DNA of 10,746 nt from Bacteroidota bacterium (GTDB lineage Bacteria; Bacteroidota; Bacteroidia; Chitinophagales; Chitinophagaceae), in NCBI GenBank assembly GCA_023429985.1, contig JAEZCV010000094.1:1-10746 (forward strand). The letters run 5' to 3'. How positions within the stretch are numbered: position 1 is the first letter of the stretch; every line of letters begins with the position of its first letter. The notes under the pieces were generated by a model that saw only the letters and a list, made by a program, of their open reading frames with translations, had not been told where the DNA came from and did no database searches. This document shows positions 5,031-10,746 of the stretch, piece by piece. A program made the position numbers and the translations under genes.

Positions 5031-6473
5031 ATGAAAAATAATATTATTCTTCTAGTCATGGCTTCAGCTTTTATGCTGCTAAGCTCATGTGCAAGAAACC
5101 CGGTAACCGGCAAACGCCAGGTAGTACTGATGTCGGAATCACAGGAAATAGCTATGGGACAGGAAGCCGATCCCCACGTAATTGCCCAGTTTGGACTATA
5201 TGAAGATTCTTCCCTCCAAAGATTCATCCGGCAAAAAGGAATGCAAATGGCCGCCATTTCCCACAGGCCTAATATTGAATACCATTTTCGCATCATAGAT
5301 TCCGACGTCATTAACGCCTTTGCCGTTCCAGGGGGCTATGTTTACTTTACCCGCGGCATCATGGCCCATTTTAATAATGAAGCACAGTTTGCCGGTGTAC
5401 TTGGACATGAAATTGGTCACATCACCGCCAGGCACTCTGTTGAACAACAGAGAAACCAGTTGCTGGGCCAATTAGGATTGATCGCAGGCATTGTGGTTGC
5501 TCCCCAACTGGCTCAATTTGCCGAAGCAGCTTCACAGGGATTAAGTTTAATGTTCCTGAAATTTGGTCGCGATGCAGAAAGAGAATCCGACATGCTGGGA
5601 GTGGAATACTCTTCTAAAATTGGTTACGATGCCTCGGAGATGGCAGATTTCTTCACAACACTTGAAAGACAAAGTGCTGCATCAGGTGCTGGCGAATTAC
5701 CCGATTTCTTATCTACACACCCCAACCCGGGTCAACGACAGCAAACGGTTGAGCAGTTAGCGACTCAGTGGAAACAAAATAATAATGTTTCAAACCTGGC
5801 TGTAAACAGGAATGATTACCTGCAAAGGATCAATGGATTGATCTACGGCGAAGACCCACGCGGAGGCTACAGGGAAAATAATTATTTCTACCACCCTGTA
5901 TTAAAATTCCAGTTTCCAACACCACAGGGATGGGCTTACATGAATTCACCTTCACAGGTGCAACTGGCTTCTCCCGATGGTAAAGCTTTATTTATTCTTA
6001 CCCTCGCTCCTGGAAATAATTTAAATGAAGCGGCCAATGCGGTAGTTCAAAATTACCAGTTAACGCCGGTGCAGTCCAACCAGACTACCGTAAATGGAAT
6101 GCCTGCCATTGCCATGGTGGCCGATCAGGCACAGCAACAGGGCCAGGTAATTCGTACTTTAAATTACCTTATTCAATATAATAATAGCATCTATCACCTG
6201 ATTGGTGTGTCGTCCATAAACGATTTTAATTCCTACCAGAGTACTTTTTTAAATATCATGCAGGATTTTCGCCAGCTTACCGATGCATCTAAGATCAACA
6301 GGCAGCCGGAAAGAGTGCGCCTTAAAACGGTTTCTTCTACCATGACCCTTAGAAATGCATTAAAGCAAAATGGTGTTCCGGATGCCAGGCTCGAAGAAAT
6401 GGCTTTGCTGAACGGTATGCTATTGAATAACAATGTTAGCAGCGGTACCATCATCAAGATCGTTACGCGGTAA
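5031..6473 (+). CDS. M48 family zinc metalloprotease lipoprotein with C-terminal LysM-like domain
   Basis: The 480-residue product starts with a lipoprotein signal peptide and lipobox LSSC (Cys20), followed by RNPVTGKRQ, the usual opening of BepA/LoiP-like M48 proteases. The catalytic zinc motif HEIGH (126-130) is intact. ExxxD (E183, D187) in the RDAERESDMLG segment supplies the third ligand and the conserved Asp. A hydrophobic stretch lies at about 147-175. An STHPNPGQR motif (228-236), typical of the family, follows. Residues about 290-415 form a separate region without a family name I can give. The last ~55 residues (424-478) look like a degenerate LysM fold (T-L-R-N-A-L, L-N-G-M, GTIIKIV), suggesting attachment to peptidoglycan. 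The likely role is envelope protein quality control in the periplasm or at the outer membrane. It appears monocistronic, ending in a strong terminator. Confidence 0.92.
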   Translation: MKNNIILLVMASAFMLLSSCARNPVTGKRQVVLMSESQEIAMGQEADPHVIAQFGLYEDSSLQRFIRQKGMQMAAISHRPNIEYHFRIIDSDVINAFAVPGGYVYFTRGIMAHFNNEAQFAGVLGHEIGHITARHSVEQQRNQLLGQLGLIAGIVVAPQLAQFAEAASQGLSLMFLKFGRDAERESDMLGVEYSSKIGYDASEMADFFTTLERQSAASGAGELPDFLSTHPNPGQRQQTVEQLATQWKQNNNVSNLAVNRNDYLQRINGLIYGEDPRGGYRENNYFYHPVLKFQFPTPQGWAYMNSPSQVQLASPDGKALFILTLAPGNNLNEAANAVVQNYQLTPVQSNQTTVNGMPAIAMVADQAQQQGQVIRTLNYLIQYNNSIYHLIGVSSINDFNSYQSTFLNIMQDFRQLTDASKINRQPERVRLKTVSSTMTLRNALKQNGVPDARLEEMALLNGMLLNNNVSSGTIIKIVTR

Positions 6474-6493
6474 TGTTCTTTATTAACATTTTT

Positions 6494-6523
6494 AATGCAC
6501 TCCATTCGGGGTGCATTTTTTTT
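6494..6523 (+). terminator. Rho-independent terminator after the M48 gene
   Basis: AATGCACTCC (6494-6503) pairs with GGGGTGCATT (6508-6517), one T-G wobble included, leaving an ATTC loop, and the T-run extends to 6523. It starts 21 bases after the M48 stop. An in-frame ATG for the next gene at 6495 lies in this stem, so that start is unlikely. Confidence 0.9.
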
Positions 6524-6557
6524 GGCACCCCTTTTTCATTATAAAAAGAAAAACATC

Positions 6558-6830
6558 ATGAAAAACAGGAACGATAAACCAACACCCGTGAATCCTTCAC
6601 AGGCAGAAAAACAGCATAATAAACCCGTAGATCCTCAAAGAGAACCCGAACAACATTACGAAGGTGAAAAAAGACCTGTATCATCATCAGATGCAGAAGC
6701 CTTTGATGATGATTATGCAGTGGAAGAAGAAAATAAGATTGGCCGGAACGAAGTGGAAACCGAAGATGAAAATAATACGAACAATCCGCGCAAGGGAAAT
6801 ACGTTCAACAGAAAGGCTAACGAAGATTAA
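6558..6830 (+). CDS. Small acidic, intrinsically disordered protein (90 aa), unknown
   Basis: The 90-residue product has almost no hydrophobic residues. It is rich in Asn, Glu, Asp, Pro, Lys and Gln, with an acidic run around AFDDDYAVEEEN (48-59) and a second one at EVETEDEN (65-72). There is no signal peptide, membrane helix or recognisable domain, so it is probably disordered and cytosolic. I chose ATG 6558 because the upstream ATG (6495) lies within the M48 gene terminator. The stop is 16 bases before the CvpA-CAP gene, so the two are very probably co-transcribed. Such Asn/Glu-rich small proteins occur in Bacteroidota without assigned function; a stress-related role is a guess I would not press. 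Codon and composition character (AAT/GAA-rich) matches its neighbours. Confidence 0.7.
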   Translation: MKNRNDKPTPVNPSQAEKQHNKPVDPQREPEQHYEGEKRPVSSSDAEAFDDDYAVEEENKIGRNEVETEDENNTNNPRKGNTFNRKANED

Positions 6831-6846
6831 TATTAAAAGCAGGTTT

Positions 6847-7803
6847 ATGAATTGGATGGATATTGTTTTGGTACTGATTGTGGTGCTGGCCATGGTGGCC
6901 GGCTGGAGAAAAGGATTTATTTATGGCCTGGTGGACCTTCTTGTATGGGTGGGTAGTTTGCTTGCCGGTTTCTTTACCTATAAATATTTCGGCGATCTTT
7001 TGCAAAAAGCATTGCCGGCCCTTGGTGTGTGGACCCTGCCCCTGGCATTTTTTATTGCCATCCTGTTAGCGCGCATCATCCTTGCATTTATCTTCAATCG
7101 TTTCCTGCGTGAAACACCTGCCGAAGCACACGATAATGGAGTGAACCAGGCATTGGGAATTTTTCCGGGACTGGTTAAAGGAATTATGTATGCAACCATT
7201 CTTGCAGCCATCGCACTTGCCATTCCTGTTTCCGATGCCTTCAGCAACCAGGTAAGGAACAGTCGTTTTGCCGGGCAACTGGCTGTTGGTGTTGAATGGC
7301 TGGATAATAAGCTAACGCCCATTTTTGATGAAGCCGGACAAACCACCATGAACAGGCTGACCATCAAACCTGATTCAGATGAAACGGTAACATTATCCTT
7401 CACTGTAAAAGATGCCAGGCCTCGTCCCGACCTGGAAGCAAAGATGCTTGCCATGGTAAATGAAGAAAGAACGAAGAGAGGATTGAAACCATTGAAGAAC
7501 GATCCCGAAATGATCGAGGTTTCGCGCATGCATTCCCGTGATATGTTTGAAAGAGGGTATTTTTCTCACCATACGCCCGAAGGAAAAGATCCATTTGATA
7601 GAATGAGGGCATTGAATGTAAAATTTGTTACTGCCGGTGAAAACCTTGCCTTAGGACAAACATTAAAGATCTGCCACGAAGGCCTGATGAACTCTCCCGG
7701 TCATAAAGCCAACATCCTTCGCCCACATTACGGCAGACTAGGAATTGGCGTACTTGATGGAGGTTTCAGAGGGTTGATGATTACGCAGAGCTTTAGGAAT
7801 TAG
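6847..7803 (+). CDS. CvpA-family membrane protein fused to a CAP (SCP/PR1-like) domain
   Basis: From ATG 6847 the product has 318 residues. The N-terminal ~130 residues are a CvpA-type membrane domain: MNWMDIVLVL opening, four hydrophobic helices (about 5-19, 27-45, 62-84, 108-128) and the GWRKGFIYGLVD loop typical of CvpA. After a linker (130-195), the C-terminal ~120 residues are a CAP domain: HS-x-DM (H229), GYFSHHTPEG (237-246), AGENLA (263-268), MNSPGHKANIL (281-291) and LGIGV (298-302). By CAP knowledge H229, E265 and H286 belong to the conserved cleft. The CAP domain would sit outside the inner membrane; bacterial CAP proteins are mostly uncharacterised. ATG 6847 is chosen because the frame's earlier ATG (6664) overlaps the upstream gene and encodes an unrelated Lys/Met-rich segment. 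No terminator follows; a repeat array does. Confidence 0.9.
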   Translation: MNWMDIVLVLIVVLAMVAGWRKGFIYGLVDLLVWVGSLLAGFFTYKYFGDLLQKALPALGVWTLPLAFFIAILLARIILAFIFNRFLRETPAEAHDNGVNQALGIFPGLVKGIMYATILAAIALAIPVSDAFSNQVRNSRFAGQLAVGVEWLDNKLTPIFDEAGQTTMNRLTIKPDSDETVTLSFTVKDARPRPDLEAKMLAMVNEERTKRGLKPLKNDPEMIEVSRMHSRDMFERGYFSHHTPEGKDPFDRMRALNVKFVTAGENLALGQTLKICHEGLMNSPGHKANILRPHYGRLGIGVLDGGFRGLMITQSFRN

Positions 7804-7838
7804 GGAAAGGTTTGGGTTGGAACATTTCTTCCGGACAG

Positions 7839-7990
7839 GTTTAGTTGTTTAGGCGTTTAGTTGTTTAGAAATTGTAATAAGAATTATAGGCGCAACTTTT
7901 TCGTACTTCGTTTGCGTTCTCTGTGTGAAACTCTCCCTAAACAACTAAACAACTAAACGCCTAAACGCCTAAACGACTAAACGACTAAAC
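7839..7990. repeat. Inverted arrays of an 8-base CTAAACnn unit
   Basis: The left array (7839-7868) is TTTAGTTG, TTTAGGCG, TTTAGTTG, TTTAG. The right array (7937-7990) is the inverse type: CTAAACAA twice, CTAAACGC twice, CTAAACGA twice, then CTAAAC, exactly 54 bases. The third codon-like pair of each unit changes in adjacent duplicates. About 68 bases separate the arrays. The element fills the gap between two convergent genes (CvpA-CAP and DUF1761) and could form a long stem usable from both sides. Confidence 0.85.
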
Positions 7991-7996
7991 TTTCAT

Positions 7997-8416
7997 CTAC
8001 TGCCACTGCGTCAATATAATCCCCACAATAACATAACCCACAACATGATACAATCCATCAATAATATGCAAACCAAAAGGTTTTTTGATATAGAGATAGG
8101 AAATACTGATAGAAGTAAATGCAAAACCAATCCCCGCAAGAAGACCGATCTTGATGCCTGAGATCATTTCAGTAAGTTCTAATCTTTCCACCAGTAAAGC
8201 AATACAAATGGTTGCAACCAACATCCATATTAATGATGTGAACATAATGGCCCCGGAACCTTTTTTCATTTCCGGATCATTTACATCTATACCCTGGTAA
8301 GCGATCCATTTTTTGCCAAATAGAGCAGTATACCAAAGTGCACCCAATGCAAAATAGGCAATGGCTGCAACAATTACTGCCAGCCAGTTGATTTCTGAAA
8401 ACAGTGTTGTGTCCAT
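7997..8416 (-). CDS. DUF1761 family membrane protein
   Basis: The 139-residue product has four predicted membrane helices (about 12-30, 56-77, 88-110 and 118-136). The N-terminal N-W-L-A-V ... F-A-L-G-A-L-W-Y-T-A-L-F-G-K-K-W segment (10-37) is the signature of DUF1761 proteins, small inner-membrane proteins of unknown function. I chose ATG 8416 (MDTTLFSEIN) because the longer frame to 8512 runs into the repeat arm at 8475-8518 and would encode repeat-derived sequence. A weak -7-like TACCTTTT lies just upstream on the minus strand, with TTTG closer than usual. The gene converges with the CvpA-CAP gene and diverges from the MBL-fold gene. Confidence 0.87.
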   Translation of the reverse strand: MDTTLFSEINWLAVIVAAIAYFALGALWYTALFGKKWIAYQGIDVNDPEMKKGSGAIMFTSLIWMLVATICIALLVERLELTEMISGIKIGLLAGIGFAFTSISISYLYIKKPFGLHIIDGLYHVVGYVIVGIILTQWQ

Positions 8417-8474
8417 GATTTTTTTATAAAAGGTAGAAACTATAATATTCAAATCATAATCTGAACGCCAGGAA

Positions 8475-8650
8475 TTTTTGAACCACAAAAGCACGGAGGC
8501 CCAAAGGGGCACAAAGGATTTTTTGCTTGGTTCATTGTGAAATCTTTTCTTTTGCGAACAACATTTTATTTTTAAATACTAATTCACAAGGAAGAATTAA
8601 AAACTCCCTCCGTGATTCTTTGTGCCTCCGTGCCTGTGTGGTTCAAAAAA
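8475..8650. repeat. Inverted pair of GAACCAC..GGAGGCAC repeats in a divergent promoter gap
   Basis: The left arm (8475-8518) begins TTTTTGAACCACAAAAGC and continues with CACGGAGG, CCAAAGGGG and CACAAAGG-like units. The right arm (8604-8650) is its inverse, ending TGTGTGGTTCAAAAA. About 85 AT-rich bases separate them. The two start sites flanking this 314-base gene-free stretch (8417-8730) face away from each other, so the element sits between two promoters and not behind genes. No clear -7 box was found in the remaining bases. Confidence 0.8.
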
Positions 8651-8730
8651 AAATTGGTAGATGCTCGCGTATTTGTAGCAAATAAAAATCCCCATTCAAC
8701 AACGGTATGAGATTTGGCTGGTAAAAATAT

Positions 8731-10239
8731 ATGAAGATAAGTTTCCACGGCGCCGCCCGTACCGTAACAGGCTCAAAACACATAGTAGAACTGGAAGACG
8801 GAAGAAAGATCCTTCTCGATTGCGGGATGTTCCAGGGAATGGGATACGAAACGGAAGAACTGAATGAGAAATTCGGTTTCGACCCATCCTCCATTTCCTG
8901 CATGCTGCTTTCCCACGCACATATAGACCACACAGGTCTTATACCCAAGCTGGTTAAAGAAGGTTTTAAAGGAAAGATATTCTGTACACCCGCAACGCGC
9001 GAGCTTACCGAAATATTATTATACGACAGCGCCGAGATTCAACAGTACGAAACGGAATACATCAACCGCCGCCGGGAAAAAAGAAACCTTCCGCCATACC
9101 AGCCATTGTATTCTTCCGAAGATGTGATAGAAGCCATGCAACTGTTTGAAACAGTTGAATGTGCCCATGCATTCGAACCTATAAATGGAGTTTCTGTTTT
9201 ATATACCAATGCCGGTCACCTTATAGGAAGCGTTTCTATTTTTCTCAAGGTAAAGGAAAATGGAAAGGAAACCAGTTTGTTTTATAGCGGTGATGTGGGA
9301 AGATACCGATCTGTTTTATTACAGGCACCCCAGGAATTTCCCCAGGCCGATTATATCATTCTTGAAAGCACTTACGGCAACAAGCACCACGACATCAGTT
9401 TCAATACCATCAGGGAATTACGCCGATGGATAAACGAAGTTTGTATTGAAGGTGAAGGACAGTTGATCATTCCTGCTTTCAGCGTTGGACGAACACAGGA
9501 AATTCTTTATGCACTCAATCAGCTAAGTCTTGAAAAGCGACTTCCCGAAACATTTTATTTTGTTGACAGTCCGTTAAGTTCCAAAGCAACTGAAGTGATA
9601 AAAAGGTTTCCCGAAGAATTCAGCGACCGCCTGCAGCAGGTAATTGCTATTGATGATGATCCTTTTGATTTTCCGGGTTTGAAGTACATCGATAATGTGG
9701 AAGACAGTAAAAAACTCACCGAATCTACCCAGGCCTGTGTGATCATTTCTGCAAGCGGAACCGCAGATGCGGGAAGGGTCAGACATCATATCAACAGTTG
9801 CATCTCGCGTAAGAATTGCGCCATACTGCTGGCGGGTTATTGTGGCAGTGGATCGCTCGGTGGACAATTACTAAGCGGCATTAAAGAAGTTGAAATATTT
9901 AATGATGCTATAGCTGTTAATGCAAAAGTTGGACAACTGGCTGGTATGAGTGCTCATGCGGATGCCGATGATTTATTGCGTTTTCTAAATTGCCAGGATA
10001 GTGAAAAAGTAAAAACTATTTTCCTGGTGCATGGTGAGTACAGCGTGCAGCAGGCCTTTGTGCAACGATTAAATTTGAAGGGCTTTAAGAATGTTGAAAT
10101 TCCTTCACTGCACCAGGAATATGAATTAAAAGGTTCTTTAGGAATTTTGAACCACGGAGTCACGGAGGCACAGAGGGGCACGGAGATTTTTGAACCACTA
10201 AGGCACGAAGGCACAAAGAAACACGGAGGGTGTCTTTAA
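8731..10239 (+). CDS. Beta-CASP metallo-beta-lactamase-fold RNA-processing-type hydrolase
   Basis: This 502-residue protein opens with MKISFHGAARTVTGSKH, typical of bacterial/archaeal YSH1/CPSF-like proteins. MBL-fold metal motifs are SHAHIDH (61-67; H62, H64, D66, H67), AGH (H163) and SGDVG (D188). Beta-CASP elements are LESTYG (E212, motif A), GRVRHH (348-353, motif B region) and SAHAD (407-411, motif C), with LVHGE (432-436) near the end. Such enzymes bind two zinc ions and cut RNA as endo- or exonucleases; the natural substrate here is unknown. Odd feature: after residue 470 the frame enters a dispersed repeat. Residues 472-502 (starting ILNHGV) are encoded by two tandem repeat copies in different reading frames, so the ancestral protein probably ended near EYELKG. 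The metal sites are upstream of this tail and should be intact. Confidence 0.93.
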   Translation: MKISFHGAARTVTGSKHIVELEDGRKILLDCGMFQGMGYETEELNEKFGFDPSSISCMLLSHAHIDHTGLIPKLVKEGFKGKIFCTPATRELTEILLYDSAEIQQYETEYINRRREKRNLPPYQPLYSSEDVIEAMQLFETVECAHAFEPINGVSVLYTNAGHLIGSVSIFLKVKENGKETSLFYSGDVGRYRSVLLQAPQEFPQADYIILESTYGNKHHDISFNTIRELRRWINEVCIEGEGQLIIPAFSVGRTQEILYALNQLSLEKRLPETFYFVDSPLSSKATEVIKRFPEEFSDRLQQVIAIDDDPFDFPGLKYIDNVEDSKKLTESTQACVIISASGTADAGRVRHHINSCISRKNCAILLAGYCGSGSLGGQLLSGIKEVEIFNDAIAVNAKVGQLAGMSAHADADDLLRFLNCQDSEKVKTIFLVHGEYSVQQAFVQRLNLKGFKNVEIPSLHQEYELKGSLGILNHGVTEAQRGTEIFEPLRHEGTKKHGGCL

Positions 10240-10333
10240 CTAAAACTACCTAACTTAATAATAAATAGGATAGCAAATCATAAGACTCTCTCCGTGCTCC
10301 TCTGTGCCTTTGTGCCTCCGTGGTTCAAAAACC
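10145..10333. repeat. GAACCACGGAGGCAC repeats: two direct copies in the MBL gene and one inverted
   Basis: Copy one (about 10145-10186) reads TTTTGAACCACGGAG then CACGGAGG, CACAGAGG and CACGGAGA units. Copy two (about 10187-10234) reads TTTTTGAACCACTAAG then CACGAAGG, CACAAAG and CACGGAGG units. An inverted copy (10284-10333) ends TGTGCCTCCGTGGTTCAAAAA, after a 49-base AT-rich spacer. Same family as 8475-8650. The first two copies lie inside the MBL-fold coding frame; the third lies between the convergent MBL and pyruvate kinase genes. A short AAAAACCC tandem follows (about 10327-10346). Confidence 0.85.
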
Positions 10334-10355
10334 CAAAAACCCAAAAACTAAAACA

Positions 10356-10746
10356 CTAATCAACCTTAGTAATCTTCACAATATTCGTCGGTAAATGCAA
10401 ATCAACCGGTGTACTACCCGTATTAATCACCACATCACCCTTCTTCAAAAATCCCCTTTCCTTTAAAATATTGATCTGGTCGAAAACAATATCATCAAGG
10501 CTCTGCTCCTCATCATAATAAAAAGCACGCACACCCCAGCTTAAACTCAACTGGTTCACCAGCGATTGTTCTTTTGTAAAAATATATAAAGGCGCCTTCG
10601 GACGATAACTACTCAGCATAAACGCCGTGTATCCACTTTCCGTCATACCAATGATAGCATCCGACTGCACATCATTCGAAAGCTTACATGCATTGTAACA
10701 AATTGCATCACTCAAAAAAGAAGGAGAGTGGGGTTGAGGCGTTAAC
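10356..10746 (-). CDS. pyk: Pyruvate kinase, C-terminal domain (5' part beyond the window)
   Basis: The minus-strand frame is open to the window edge and gives the last 129 residues. It begins inside the segment LTPQPHSPSFLSDAICYNAC and shows IIGMTESGYTA (31-41), RPKAPLYIFTK (numbered from the visible start: about 49-59) and the ending NTGSTPVDLHLPTN, all of which fit the alpha/beta C-terminal domain of pyruvate kinase. The enzyme transfers the phosphate of phosphoenolpyruvate to ADP, the last step of glycolysis; the C-terminal domain carries effector binding and subunit contacts, not the active site. TTG at 10715 is an internal Leu codon and not the start, because the family sequence continues upstream in frame. 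It converges with the MBL-fold gene, with the inverted repeat between them. Confidence 0.95.
   Translation of the reverse strand, partial: LTPQPHSPSFLSDAICYNACKLSNDVQSDAIIGMTESGYTAFMLSSYRPKAPLYIFTKEQSLVNQLSLSWGVRAFYYDEEQSLDDIVFDQINILKERGFLKKGDVVINTGSTPVDLHLPTNIVKITKVD

Noticed and set aside
6664..6846. Earlier ATG for the CvpA-CAP protein
   Set aside because: It overlaps the upstream acidic protein gene in another frame and precedes the typical CvpA opening with unrelated sequence.
6978..7529. 183-residue minus-strand frame
   Set aside because: It is antisense to the well-supported CvpA-CAP gene and shows no domain motif.
7937..7990. CRISPR array
   Set aside because: Repeat units are 8 bases with no spacers between them, so this is a simple tandem array.
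8417..8512. N-terminal extension of the DUF1761 protein
   Set aside because: The extension is encoded largely by the repeat arm and AT-rich promoter DNA; the family start is MDTTLFSEIN at 8416.

Overview
The window looks like a chromosomal segment of a Bacteroidota bacterium, most likely close to Chitinophagaceae. The grounds are: moderately AT-rich DNA; three matches or near matches to the Bacteroidota -7 promoter box TAnnTTTG; almost no Shine-Dalgarno sequences; protein families typical of the group (DUF1761, a single-RRM glycine-tailed RNA-binding protein, an M48 lipoprotein, a beta-CASP MBL exoprocessing-type protein, CvpA fused to CAP); and many short GC-rich intergenic repeats. The lineage is inferred from protein character only; no search was run.

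Layout, left to right. The end of a YggS-type PLP-binding protein gene (1-186, +) is followed by a terminator and a 67-residue membrane protein gene (246-449, +) with its own terminator. From 494 to about 810 there is no convincing gene, only degenerate repeats and hairpins. A likely 51-residue membrane protein (811-966, -) comes next. Then three minus-strand genes: a polysaccharide deacetylase lipoprotein, a Nudix hydrolase and a 90-residue protein of unknown function. Divergent from these, on the plus strand, are a fatty acid desaturase (3143-4210), an RRM RNA-binding protein with a long leader (4400-4729), an M48 metalloprotease lipoprotein (5031-6473), and a two-gene unit of a disordered acidic protein and a CvpA-CAP fusion (6558-7803). 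A DUF1761 membrane protein (7997-8416, -) and a beta-CASP metallo-beta-lactamase-fold protein (8731-10239, +) follow. The window ends inside a pyruvate kinase gene (10356-10746, -).

The genes do not form one pathway. Most are single-gene housekeeping or envelope functions: lipid unsaturation, cell-surface polysaccharide and protein turnover, RNA binding or processing, and central carbon metabolism. The only clear tight pair is 6558-6830 with 6847-7803 (16-base gap).

The most distinctive content is between the genes. Three sequence-unrelated repeat families share one architecture: arms built of 8-base units, arranged as inverted pairs around a short AT-rich spacer (4799-4917, 7839-7990, 8475-8650, 10145-10333). 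One copy has run into the 3' end of the MBL-fold gene and appears to encode its last ~31 residues. No tRNA, rRNA, CRISPR array, transposase or phage gene was seen, and I found no clear undescribed defence or mobile system.
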